NCBI RefSeq assembly: GCF_030268885.1
Contig: NZ_BSSA01000021.1
Span: 1-64,000, forward strand
Reading direction: 5' to 3'
Source: Kitasatospora phosalacinea
GTDB lineage: Bacteria > Actinomycetota > Actinomycetes > Streptomycetales > Streptomycetaceae
DNA: 64,000 bases
The notes beneath the pieces are model-generated. The model searched no databases and was not told where the DNA came from. It saw nothing but the letters and a program-made list of their open reading frames with translations. This document shows positions 25,410 to 33,463 of the stretch, piece after piece (within the stretch, counting starts at the first letter, position 1; each line of letters starts with the position of its first letter). A program made the position numbers and the translations under genes.

Positions 25410-27347
25410 GTGACCACCACCGCCGCAGACCTGCTCGCCCGGCTCACCGCCCCCGGCGCCCCGGCCTTCGCCCTGCTGCACCGCCGCGCGCCCCGGCTCG
25501 CCCCGGACACCGTCGAACTGCTGGTCGGCGAGGTCTCCGACCACGCGTCGCTGGCCGACCTGCCCGTCCCGGTCGGCGCCCCGGACGGCGGCCCCCGGCA
25601 CGACCTGCTGGCCCTCGTCCCGTACGCGCAGATCCGCGAACGCGGCTTCGCCGCCCGGCAGGACGGCACCCCGCTGCGGGCGCTGTCGGTCGCCGAGCAG
25701 TACGCGCTGCCGCTGGCCGGGGTGCTGGCCGCGCTGCCCGACGCCCCGGTGGAGCTGCGCGGCGGGGAGTTCGACATCGACGACGAGGAGTACGCGGAGA
25801 TCGTCCGCCGGGTGATCCGGGACGAGATCGGGCGCGGCGAGGGCGCCAACTTCGTGATCCGGCGCGACTTCCGGGCCGAACTGGCCGGGTACTCCACCGC
25901 CACCGCGCTGACCCTGTTCCGGCGGCTGCTGGAGCACGAGCGCGGCGCGTACTGGACCTTCCTGGTGCACACCGGCGACCGGGTGCTGGTCGGCGCCTCC
26001 CCCGAGGTCCACGTCCGGCAGTCCGGCGGCACCGTGGTGATGAACCCGATCTCCGGCACCTACCGCTACCCGGCGACCGGCCCGACCGCCGAGTCGCTGC
26101 TGGAGTTCCTGCGCGACCCCAAGGAGCTGGAGGAGCTCACCATGGTGGTCGACGAGGAGCTGAAGATGATGTGCGCGGTCGGCGACCTCGGCGGGCAGGT
26201 GCTCGGCCCGCGCCTGAAGGAGATGTCGCACCTCGCGCACACCGAGTACGAACTGCGCGGCCGCACCTCGCTGGACGTCCGCGAGGTGCTGCGGGAGACC
26301 ATGTTCGCCGCCACCGTCACCGGCAGCCCGGTGCAGAACGCCACCCGGGTGATCGACCGGTACGAGCGCGGCGGGCGCGGCTACTACTCCGGCGCGCTCG
26401 CCCTGATCGGCCGGTCCGCCAGCGGCGGCCAGCAGTTGGACTCGCCGATCTGCATCCGGGCCGCCGACATCGACCCCGCCGACGGCTCGCTGGTCGTCCG
26501 GGTCGGCGCCACCCTGGTGCGGCACTCCGACCCGCACTCCGAGGTCGCCGAGACGCACGCCAAGGCCGCCGGGGTGCTCTCCGCGATCGGCGCCTGCCCG
26601 GCCCGCTCCGCCAGGGAGAGCGCCGCCCGGCCCCGGCTCGGCGAGGACCACCGGGTGCAGGCCGCCCTCGACTCCCGGCGGGCCGGGCTGGCCCCGTTCT
26701 GGCTGCGGATGCAGCAGCCCGCCGCGCCGCTGCCCGGCACCGACGCCCTGATGGTGGACGGCGAGGACACCTTCACCGCGATGCTGGCCCACCTGCTGCG
26801 CTCGCTCGGCCACACCGTCAGCGTGCTCCGCTACGACGCCCCCGGGCTGCGCGAGCGGGTCGCCGCGCACCCCGGCCCGCTGGTGCTCGGCCCCGGGCCC
26901 GGCGACCCGGCCGACCCGGCCGACCCGAAGATGGCGCTGCTGCGCCCGGTGGTCGCCGACGCACTGGCCGCCGCCCGCTCCGGGGCGCGCACCGCGCCGC
27001 TGCTCGCGGTCTGCCTCAGCCACCAACTGCTCTCCGCGCAGCTCGGGTTGGAGCTGGCCCGCAAGGCGGTGCCGTACCAGGGCGCCCAGGAGACGATCGA
27101 CCTGTTCGGCACCCGCCGCACCGTCGGCTTCTACAACACCTTCACCGCCCGCTGCGACGCGGCCACCGCCGGGCGGCTGGCCGCCGAGGGCGTCGAACTC
27201 GCCCGGGACGCCCGCACCGGCGACGTGCACGCCCTGCGCGGGCCCGGCTTCGCCGGGGTGCAGTTCCACCCGGAGTCGGTGCTCACCCGGGAGGGGGTGG
27301 AGATCGTCTCCGGGCTGCTGCGCGCCCCCGCGGCCGTGCGCGGCTGA
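25410..27347 (+). CDS. trpE: Fused anthranilate synthase TrpE-TrpG (PhzE-like architecture)
   Basis: A 645-residue fusion: chorismate-utilising domain (about 1-420; MNPISGTYRYPATGP, DPKELEELTMVVDEELKMM, TVTGSPVQNA, YYSGALALIG) then a class I glutamine amidotransferase (about 440-640) with oxyanion loop GPGPGDP, nucleophile C535 in AVCLSHQLL and H620/E622 in FHPES. The single-chain order and the TrpE part resemble PhzE-type enzymes, but control by a Trp attenuator argues for anthranilate as product. AAGGA lies about 11 nt before GTG 25410. Confidence 0.93.
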   Translation: MTTTAADLLARLTAPGAPAFALLHRRAPRLAPDTVELLVGEVSDHASLADLPVPVGAPDGGPRHDLLALVPYAQIRERGFAARQDGTPLRALSVAEQYALPLAGVLAALPDAPVELRGGEFDIDDEEYAEIVRRVIRDEIGRGEGANFVIRRDFRAELAGYSTATALTLFRRLLEHERGAYWTFLVHTGDRVLVGASPEVHVRQSGGTVVMNPISGTYRYPATGPTAESLLEFLRDPKELEELTMVVDEELKMMCAVGDLGGQVLGPRLKEMSHLAHTEYELRGRTSLDVREVLRETMFAATVTGSPVQNATRVIDRYERGGRGYYSGALALIGRSASGGQQLDSPICIRAADIDPADGSLVVRVGATLVRHSDPHSEVAETHAKAAGVLSAIGACPARSARESAARPRLGEDHRVQAALDSRRAGLAPFWLRMQQPAAPLPGTDALMVDGEDTFTAMLAHLLRSLGHTVSVLRYDAPGLRERVAAHPGPLVLGPGPGDPADPADPKMALLRPVVADALAAARSGARTAPLLAVCLSHQLLSAQLGLELARKAVPYQGAQETIDLFGTRRTVGFYNTFTARCDAATAGRLAAEGVELARDARTGDVHALRGPGFAGVQFHPESVLTREGVEIVSGLLRAPAAVRG

Positions 27348-27412
27348 ATCCGGCGGCCCGGTCCCGCCGTCCCGCCCCCGGCGGAAAGGTCTGGATCTCC
27401 CCCGAACTGACT

Positions 27413-27424
27413 GATATTCATATC
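27413..27424 (+). promoter_or_regulatory. AT-rich palindrome before the Trypco1 cassette
   Basis: A 12-base dyad (GATAT-TC-ATATC) in an AT-rich patch about 30 bases upstream of the first cassette gene, in otherwise very GC-rich DNA. It could be an operator or part of the promoter. It suggests the cassette has its own transcription start rather than relying on trpE. Confidence 0.45.
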
Positions 27425-27453
27425 CTGCCTATCGGTCATGAGTTGGGGGATGC

Positions 27454-27804
27454 ATGACGAACGCTGCCGAGCCCGGAACCGTCGAGATCGCCCTGGACGA
27501 CGGCACCGTCCTGCACGCCGCCCTGCGCCCGGGCCCCGGCCGCCAGGCGGGGGACGCGGGGGCGGTCTCCGCGGCGGTCACCCACAGCCTCGGGGAAGTC
27601 CGGCGCGCGGTGCGCGCGGTCGGGCGCTGGGCGCGCGAGACGGCCCGGCAGGCGGGCGACCCGGACGAGTTCGAGGTCGAGTTCGGCCTCAACCTGGGAG
27701 TGAAGTCCGGCCGCCTGATCGGCGTCCTCGCGGAGGCCTCCGGCCAGGCCGGCCTGGTCGTCCGGCTGAGCTGGAAACGGCCGGACGAGCGCGACGCCGA
27801 GTGA
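27454..27804 (+). CDS. Trypsin-co-occurring domain 1 (Trypco1 / CU044_2847-type) protein
   Basis: A 116-residue single-domain protein. VEIALDDGTVLHA opens an N-terminal strand pair, a helical middle follows (SLGEVRRAVRAVGRWARE), then the diagnostic end DEFEVEFGLNLGVKSGRLIGVLAEASGQAGLVVRLSWKR. This is the Trypco1 pattern (CU044_2847 family), found beside trypsin-like proteases in multidomain actinobacterial conflict or signalling systems. GGGGGA precedes the ATG by 5 nt. Its stop overlaps the protease start (GTGA), so the two are made together. Biochemical role unknown. Confidence 0.88.
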   Translation: MTNAAEPGTVEIALDDGTVLHAALRPGPGRQAGDAGAVSAAVTHSLGEVRRAVRAVGRWARETARQAGDPDEFEVEFGLNLGVKSGRLIGVLAEASGQAGLVVRLSWKRPDERDAE

Positions 27805-28691
27805 GCCCGGACAGCGCGGCGGTGCTGCTCGCCGACCCGGCCGGGGCGTTCCTGGGCAGCGGCTTCCACCTCGGCGCGGGGCTGCTGGTCAGCTGCGCGC
27901 ACGTGGTGCACGGCCACCCGGACCTCACCGCCGCCGCCCGGCCCGGCGCGGCCGCCCACCCGGTGCGCGGCGTCCGGCTCTTCCCGCCCGGCCCGGTGCC
28001 CGGCGCGGCCGCCTACCCGCGGCCGGACCTCGCCCTGCTCACCGCGCCCGGCCTGGCCGACGCCCCGGCCGTTCCGCTCGCCGAGCACGACCCGGCGGGC
28101 GGCGCGGCCGTCCTGGTGCACGGCTTCGCGGTGAACCCGGTCACCGGCGAGGTCGGCCCGGAGTCGGCCCGGCTGACCGTCGCGGGCCCCTCCGGCCTCG
28201 GGCTGCGCGTCCAACTGGGCTGGATCCAGCCCGGGTTGAGCGGCAGCATGGCGCTCGACGGGCACGGCCGGGTGGTCGGCGTGGTCAAGGCCACCGCGGA
28301 CGGCGGCGACCCGGTGGGCGGCTGGCTGACCCCGCTGTCGGAGCTGCTGCCGCTGCTGCCGCCGACCGCCGCGCCCGCGGCGCCCCGGGCGGCGGTGACG
28401 GCGGGCGGGGTGGCCCGGCTGCTGGCCGAACCGGCCCCGCTGCAGGACCCGGCGGTGCGGCTGGAGCTGGTGCAGGCCGTCAACGAGCGGCTCGGCCCCG
28501 GCGAGGAGGTCAGGGTCGCCTACCACGCGCTCGCCGCCCTGCACCTGCGCGCCCTCGCCGCCTGCTGCCTGCAGCACCGCCGCCCGGAGCGCGCCCTGCG
28601 CGCCCTGCTGGCCGGGGCCCGCGAACTGTGCGGCCCGCACCGGGCGCTGGACGAGCTGGCGGCCCTGCTGGGCCTCGAAGCGGAGGACTGA
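27801..28691 (+). CDS. Trypsin-like serine protease with effector-associated-like C-terminal domain
   Basis: A 296-residue protein without signal peptide. The catalytic triad is visible: H34 in SCAHVVHG, D76 in RPDLALLTAPG, S147 in GLSGSMAL. After a Pro/Ala linker near residue 190 comes an all-helical domain (about 200-296; VARLLAEPAPLQDPAVRLEL and later RALRALLAGARELCGPHRAL) resembling effector-associated domain 2 (EAD2), a homotypic adaptor in bacterial conflict systems. GTG 27801 overlaps the Trypco1 stop. The protease is therefore likely cytoplasmic and recruited through its tail to partners. Target unknown. Confidence 0.87.
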   Translation: MSPDSAAVLLADPAGAFLGSGFHLGAGLLVSCAHVVHGHPDLTAAARPGAAAHPVRGVRLFPPGPVPGAAAYPRPDLALLTAPGLADAPAVPLAEHDPAGGAAVLVHGFAVNPVTGEVGPESARLTVAGPSGLGLRVQLGWIQPGLSGSMALDGHGRVVGVVKATADGGDPVGGWLTPLSELLPLLPPTAAPAAPRAAVTAGGVARLLAEPAPLQDPAVRLELVQAVNERLGPGEEVRVAYHALAALHLRALAACCLQHRRPERALRALLAGARELCGPHRALDELAALLGLEAED

Positions 28692-28692
28692 G

Positions 28693-29688
28693 ATGGACCG
28701 CTGCACCTGGGAGACCCGGCAGCTGCTCCAGCGCATCCTGGCCGGGTGGTTCGAACTGGCTTCGGTGCTGCCGGAGTTGGAGCAGCACCTGGCCGAGACC
28801 ACCGGCTACCCCGTCCAGGTGCAGCCCCGCCCGCTGTCGGTGTCCGCCGCCCGGATCGCCAAGTTCCTGGCCGAGGACCACCGGCAGCCCGCCGCCGCGA
28901 TCGGCCACCTGCACGACTGGCTGGTCGGCGTGCAGGGCAACCAGTTGCGCGGCGACTGGGTCGCCTTCCTCGCCCTGGTGCAGAACGCGCCCGGGCTGGC
29001 CGTCGACCAGCGGGCCGAACTCGTCGCCATCGCCGACGTGCTGTGCTTCCCGCCGGTGCCCCCGCTGCGCACCGACGGCCGCCGCCTGGTCGAGATGGCC
29101 ACCCACGCCCGGGTGATCGGCAGCCCCTCCCTGCTGCTGGAGGAACTCGCCCTCAAGGAACCGCACCTGGCGCAGCACGCCCGCGAGGCCGTGGAACGCG
29201 TCCGCACCGGCCCGCCGCCGCTGCCCCCGACCGATCCGCGGGAGGGCCCGCGGGAGCGGCCGCCGGGCGAGCGCGGCCGGGCGCGGACGGCGGCCGCCCT
29301 GGCCCTGCTCGCCGCCGCCGGGCTGGCCGCGGCGCTGCTGTGGCCCGACGGCCCGCCGCCGCTGCCCGCGCGGAGCACGGTGTGGCACGAGCCCGAGGTC
29401 CGACCCGGCAACGTCAGCACCGCGGAGGTGGACGTCCCCGCGGGCGCCACCCGGTTGAAGACCCGCCTGCTGCTGTCCGACGTCAACCCGGACAGCGGCA
29501 GCTGCACCGGCCTGACCGCCCGGCTCGGCATCGACCAGCACGGCAGCAGCGGCTGGCAGGCCCCCGGCACCGAGGTCACCCTCCCGGTGCCCGCCGGCCT
29601 GACCCACCTGAGCCTGAACCTGCAGCTGAGCGAGACCCAGGGCTGCGTCCAGAAGGTCGACATCCAACGCGTCGAGTTCACCCGCTAG
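28693..29688 (+). CDS. Single-pass membrane protein with cytoplasmic helical domain
   Basis: A 331-residue protein starting one base after the protease stop. Residues 1-170 are helical (RQLLQRILAGWFELASVLPELEQHL, RIAKFLAEDHRQPAAAIGHL), possibly an adaptor domain; I do not recognise the family. A Pro/Arg-rich linker precedes one membrane helix (about 198-216) and an external beta-rich domain of about 115 residues with two Cys (SGSC and QGC) likely in a disulfide, resembling carbohydrate-binding NPCBM-type folds in general pattern. It would place an extracellular sensor in the same chain as a cytoplasmic docking module. Confidence 0.8.
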   Translation: MDRCTWETRQLLQRILAGWFELASVLPELEQHLAETTGYPVQVQPRPLSVSAARIAKFLAEDHRQPAAAIGHLHDWLVGVQGNQLRGDWVAFLALVQNAPGLAVDQRAELVAIADVLCFPPVPPLRTDGRRLVEMATHARVIGSPSLLLEELALKEPHLAQHAREAVERVRTGPPPLPPTDPREGPRERPPGERGRARTAAALALLAAAGLAAALLWPDGPPPLPARSTVWHEPEVRPGNVSTAEVDVPAGATRLKTRLLLSDVNPDSGSCTGLTARLGIDQHGSSGWQAPGTEVTLPVPAGLTHLSLNLQLSETQGCVQKVDIQRVEFTR

Positions 29689-29698
29689 GAGGACCACC

Positions 29699-30574
29699 GT
29701 GCCCGACCCGCACTCCGCCCGCCTGGCCGTCGGCCTGCTGCTGCTCGTCACCGCCGCGTCCGGCTGCTCCGGCGACGAGCCGAAGCCGTTCGAGAGCCTG
29801 CCGGTCAAGGTCGGCTTCAAGACCGACCGCCCCGGCATGTCCGAGTTCACCGACAAGGGCGTGTACGACGGCTTCGAGCCGCACCTGACCATGAAGGTGC
29901 TCGGCTCCCGCAAGATCGAGTACACCTCGCTGACGGTGACCACCACCAACTGGGAGGACGCCCTCACCGACGGCAAGGCCAACCACAACAAGGTCGACCT
30001 GGTGGTCGCCGACATCTCCGAGCGCGACAGCCTCAAGCAGGACTACGACCTGGCCGGGCCCTACCTGCAGACCCCGCTGGGCGTCCTGCTGAAGGCCGGC
30101 GACACCCGGACGGTCGCCAAGTCCGACGACCTCAAGCCGCTGCGGGTCTGCGTCACCCCCGGCACCACCGCCGAGGCCCAGCTCCGGGACATCGGCCCGC
30201 GGGTCACCGTCACCGGCACCAACCTCAAGGAGTGCCTGGCCCGGGTCGACGACGACACCGCCGACGCCGTGCTCTCCGACTACCTGGTGCTGCAGGGCGT
30301 CGCCGCCAACTCCGGCAGCGGCGGCACCCGCGCCTACCGGGTCGCCCGGGACGCCCACATCGGCAAGACCCAGTTCCTGATGATGGTGCTGCCCAAGGGC
30401 CACCGGAAGGCCTGCGAGCTGCTCCGCGAGGCCATCAACGACTACCTGCAGGACCCGGACTGGATGAACGCCCTGCGCAGCTCCTTCTCCTTCGGCCCCG
30501 ACTTCACCGACAAGGAGCTGCGCGACACCTTCAAGCCGGTCACCACCTCCGCGGGCGACCGCTGCTCGGCCTGA
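29699..30574 (+). CDS. Solute-binding lipoprotein (SBP family 3-like)
   Basis: A 291-residue lipoprotein: hydrophobic signal (LAVGLLLLVTAASG) with lipobox ASG|C at Cys23, then a periplasmic-binding-protein type II fold (PVKVGFKTDRPGMSEFTDKG, GVYDGFEPHL, VDLVVADIS, LRVCVTPGTTAEAQL, DDDTADAVLSDYLVLQG, LREAINDYLQDPDWM) as in polar amino acid receptors. No ABC permease or ATPase genes are nearby, so it probably serves as a sensor rather than a transporter part. AGGAGG lies 6 nt before GTG 29699, in the gap after the membrane-protein gene, making it the last gene of the four-gene cassette. Confidence 0.87.
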   Translation: MPDPHSARLAVGLLLLVTAASGCSGDEPKPFESLPVKVGFKTDRPGMSEFTDKGVYDGFEPHLTMKVLGSRKIEYTSLTVTTTNWEDALTDGKANHNKVDLVVADISERDSLKQDYDLAGPYLQTPLGVLLKAGDTRTVAKSDDLKPLRVCVTPGTTAEAQLRDIGPRVTVTGTNLKECLARVDDDTADAVLSDYLVLQGVAANSGSGGTRAYRVARDAHIGKTQFLMMVLPKGHRKACELLREAINDYLQDPDWMNALRSSFSFGPDFTDKELRDTFKPVTTSAGDRCSA

Positions 30575-30587
30575 ACCCCCGGGCGGG

Positions 30588-31259
30588 TCAGCCCAGTTCC
30601 TCGTCCAGGCCCTGCTCGATCGCGTACCGGACCAGCTCGACCCGGTTGTGCAGCTGCAGCTTGCCCAGGGTGTTCTGGACGTGGTTCTGCACGGTGCGGT
30701 GCGAGAGCACCAGGCGGTCGGCGATCTGCCGGTAGGACAGGCCCTTGGCGACCAGCCGCAGCACCTCGGTCTCCCGCGGGGTCAGCTGCGGGGCGGCCGG
30801 TGCGGCGGGGGTGCCGGGCTCGGCCGCCAGCCGGCGGAACTCGCCGAGCACCAGGCCCGCCAGGCCCGGGGTGAACACCGGGTCGCCGACCGCGGTGCGG
30901 CGCACCGCGTCGAGCAGCTCCTCGCGGCCCGCCGACTTCACCAGGTAGCCGGTCGCCCCGGACTTCACCGCCTCCAGCACGTCCGCGTGCTCGCCGCTCG
31001 CCGAGAGCACCAGCACCCGCACCGCCGGATCGGCCTCCACCACCCGGCGGCACACCTCCGCGCCGGACAGCGACGGCAGGTTGAGGTCCAGCACCACCAC
31101 CTGCGGGGTGCTGGCCCGGGCCCGGCGGACCGCCTCCTCGCCGTCCCCCGCGGTGGCGACCACCGCGAACCCGGCCTCCGCCAGGTCCCGGGCCACCCCC
31201 TCGCGCCACATCGGGTGGTCGTCCACCACCATCACGCGCACCGGCTGCTCAGTCGTCAT
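30588..31259 (-). CDS. macR: NarL/LuxR-family response regulator (MacR-like)
   Basis: A 223-residue regulator: receiver with acidic pair D13-D14, phospho-acceptor D58 in VVLDLNLP and Lys in GYLVKSAG, then a LuxR helix-turn-helix (LTPRETEVLRLVAKGLSYRQ). Its start overlaps the stop of the kinase gene by 11 bases, so the pair is co-translated. Position and kinase family match the MacRS system of S. coelicolor (SCO2120/2121 by memory), which controls morphogenetic membrane-protein genes. It converges on the solute-binding lipoprotein gene with a 13-base gap. Confidence 0.9.
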   Translation of the reverse strand: MTTEQPVRVMVVDDHPMWREGVARDLAEAGFAVVATAGDGEEAVRRARASTPQVVVLDLNLPSLSGAEVCRRVVEADPAVRVLVLSASGEHADVLEAVKSGATGYLVKSAGREELLDAVRRTAVGDPVFTPGLAGLVLGEFRRLAAEPGTPAAPAAPQLTPRETEVLRLVAKGLSYRQIADRLVLSHRTVQNHVQNTLGKLQLHNRVELVRYAIEQGLDEELG

Positions 31260-32460
31260 GCCCGCTCCTCGGCCACCGCAGTTCCACCTCGACGCCCTCC
31301 CCGGGCACCGAGTACAGCTCGGCGCTGCCGCCGAGGTCCAGCATCCGGCCGCGGATCGACTGCGCGACCCCGAGCCGGCCGTCGCGCTGCGCCTGGGCCA
31401 GCCGCCCCGGCGGGAAGCCCGGGCCGTCGTCGCGCACCGACACCGTCACCGCGTCCGGCTCGTCCTCGACCAGGATCCACGCCCGGGCCGACTCCCCCGC
31501 GTGCCGCCGGACGTTGTCCAGCGCCGCCGCCACCGCGGCGGCCAGCTCGGCCGCCGCCCCGGCGGGCATCAGGACGGGCGTGGCGGGCGCGGAGACGGTG
31601 ATCCGCTCGTCCGCGTGCCGGGAGAGCAGCGGACGCAGGTCCCGCTCGCCGTCCGCCCGTTCCTCCTCGGCGGGCCGCCCGCCGGTCATCAGGGCCCGCA
31701 GCGCGCGTTCCTGCTCGCCGGCCAGCCGTCCCAGCTCGGCGGCGTCGCCCTGCTGGCGGTGCACCAGGGCGAGCACCTGCAGCACCCCGTCGTGGATGTC
31801 CCGGGAGAGCCGCTCGCGCTCCCGGGTCGCGGCCTCCACCTGCAGCGCCCGGGTGAGCACCGCCTCGCTGGCCCGGGCCAGTTCGATCACGTAGCCGATG
31901 GCGCAGCCCGCGAGCAGCAGCAGCACGATGTTGTGCAGGTTGTCGGGGCTGACCCCGCCGTGCCCGAGGATGTTGGCCGCCCCGATCACCGCCCCGGCGA
32001 ACGCGGCCGCCCGCCAGCCGCCCTTGCCCGCGAAGCCGAGCACCGTCCCGGCCGCCCAGATCGTCGGCAGGGTCGGCGCGCCGCCGTGGATCCGCGCCGG
32101 GGTGTCGATGATCCCGCTCATCACGATGCCGGTCACCGCGGCCGTCAGGTCCGTCCCCAGCACCGGCCAGGTGCACCGCTGCGGCCCGGCGAACGCCCGG
32201 GTCGAGGCCAGCGTCCACAGGCTCAGCGCGCCCAGGTAGATCCAGCCGGAGACCGGGTGCAGGAACTGGTGGTACGAGGTGAGGTACCGCAGCACCGCGT
32301 ACGCCAGCGCGAGCACCCGGAAGTACCCCATGGCGCGCCACAGCGGCAGCTCCACCGACATCCCGCCGGCCACCACCGCCGCCGCCACCCCGGCGGGCGC
32401 CGTCGGCACCACCGTGGGCACCGCCTTCGGCGCGACGACGGGCCTGTGGTCCCCCATCAC
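31249..32460 (-). CDS. macS: MacS-family sensor histidine kinase
   Basis: A 403-residue kinase: five to six N-terminal membrane helices (about residues 45-205), a HisKA_3 dimerisation domain with the phospho-acceptor H223 in LSRDIHDGVLQ, and a HATPase with N box DNVRRHAG and G boxes DDGPGFPPGR and LGVAQSIRGR. The multi-pass sensor without large loops suggests membrane or lipid sensing. Operon with macR. Confidence 0.9.
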   Translation of the reverse strand: MMGDHRPVVAPKAVPTVVPTAPAGVAAAVVAGGMSVELPLWRAMGYFRVLALAYAVLRYLTSYHQFLHPVSGWIYLGALSLWTLASTRAFAGPQRCTWPVLGTDLTAAVTGIVMSGIIDTPARIHGGAPTLPTIWAAGTVLGFAGKGGWRAAAFAGAVIGAANILGHGGVSPDNLHNIVLLLLAGCAIGYVIELARASEAVLTRALQVEAATRERERLSRDIHDGVLQVLALVHRQQGDAAELGRLAGEQERALRALMTGGRPAEEERADGERDLRPLLSRHADERITVSAPATPVLMPAGAAAELAAAVAAALDNVRRHAGESARAWILVEDEPDAVTVSVRDDGPGFPPGRLAQAQRDGRLGVAQSIRGRMLDLGGSAELYSVPGEGVEVELRWPRSGHDD

Positions 32461-32485
32461 CCGGTGCTCCCCCCGTGACGGCCCG

Positions 32486-33301
32486 TCAGGCCCCGGCGTC
32501 CTTCTCGGCGTCCCCGGCCTGCTCGGCCTTCCCCTGCGCCTCGGCCTTCCCCGCCTCGGCCTCGGCCTTCTCGGCCTTCTGCTGCGCCTTGCGGTCGGCG
32601 TCCGCGGCCTTCTTCTCCTCGGCGAGCTGCCGCTTGGCGGCGGTCGCGTAGATGTCCACGTACTCCTGGCCGGACAGCCGCATGATCTCGTACATCACCT
32701 CGTCGGTGACCGAGCGCAGGATGAACCGGTCGTTCTCCATGCCCTGGTAGCGGGAGAAGTCCAGCGGGCGGCCGATCCGGATGCCGGGCCGGACGCCGAA
32801 GTTGGGCATCACCTGGCCGGGCGGCTGCACCTTCTCGGTGTCGATCATCGCGACCGGGATCACCGGCGCGCCGGTGGCCAGCGCGACCCGGGCCAGGCCG
32901 CCGACCTTGCCGCGGTAGAGCTTGCCGTCGGGCGAGCGGGTGCCCTCCGGGTAGACGCCGAAGATCTCGCCCCGCTCGACCACCGCGATGCCGCTGCGGA
33001 TCGCCGCCTCGCCGGCCCCGCGGGCGCCCGAGCGGTCCACCGGCAGCTGGCCGACGCCCTTGAAGAACGCGGCGGTCAGCCGGCCCTTGATGCCGGGCGT
33101 GGTGAAGTACTCGGCCTTCGCGATGAAGGTCACCCGGCGCTTGAGCAGCGCGGGCAGGAAGAACGAGTCGGAGAACGAGAGGTGGTTGCTGGCGAGGATC
33201 GCCGGACCCTCGTCCGGAATGTTCTCCTCGCCCTCCATCCACGGCCGGAAGAAGATCCGCAGCAGCGGGGCGACGATCATCTTCATCAGTCGGTAGAACA
33301 A
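32486..33301 (-). CDS. 1-acylglycerol-3-phosphate acyltransferase-like protein (PlsC family)
   Basis: A 271-residue acyltransferase: catalytic NHLSFSD (H40, D45), the FGVYPEGTRSPDG motif III and PVAMIDTEK downstream, as in PlsC enzymes that acylate lysophosphatidate. The C-terminal 45 residues are a charged Lys/Glu/Ala tail, likely an extended helix. TTG 33301 was chosen because AGGAGG lies 6 nt upstream and homologues begin FYRLMK; a longer frame extends upstream through non-coding sequence. M. tuberculosis Rv2182c occupies the same syntenic position. Confidence 0.9.
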   Translation of the reverse strand: MFYRLMKMIVAPLLRIFFRPWMEGEENIPDEGPAILASNHLSFSDSFFLPALLKRRVTFIAKAEYFTTPGIKGRLTAAFFKGVGQLPVDRSGARGAGEAAIRSGIAVVERGEIFGVYPEGTRSPDGKLYRGKVGGLARVALATGAPVIPVAMIDTEKVQPPGQVMPNFGVRPGIRIGRPLDFSRYQGMENDRFILRSVTDEVMYEIMRLSGQEYVDIYATAAKRQLAEEKKAADADRKAQQKAEKAEAEAGKAEAQGKAEQAGDAEKDAGA

Positions 33302-33463
33302 CCGGGGCCTCCTGTGGTGCGGACCGGACGATCCTAATGCCCCCGCCTGCCGCCCGGTGCACCGGCGAACCGTCCGTCCCCGCACCGGGCCCCTGTACGG
33401 GGCATCCCGCCCGTGGGACCATCGAGCCACCCTCACCCCGCCCGCCCCCTCCAGGAGTCCTGC

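Noticed and set aside
29699..30574. Calling the solute-binding lipoprotein part of an ABC importer
   Set aside because: No permease or ATPase genes lie nearby; the gene is tied by spacing to the protease cassette instead.
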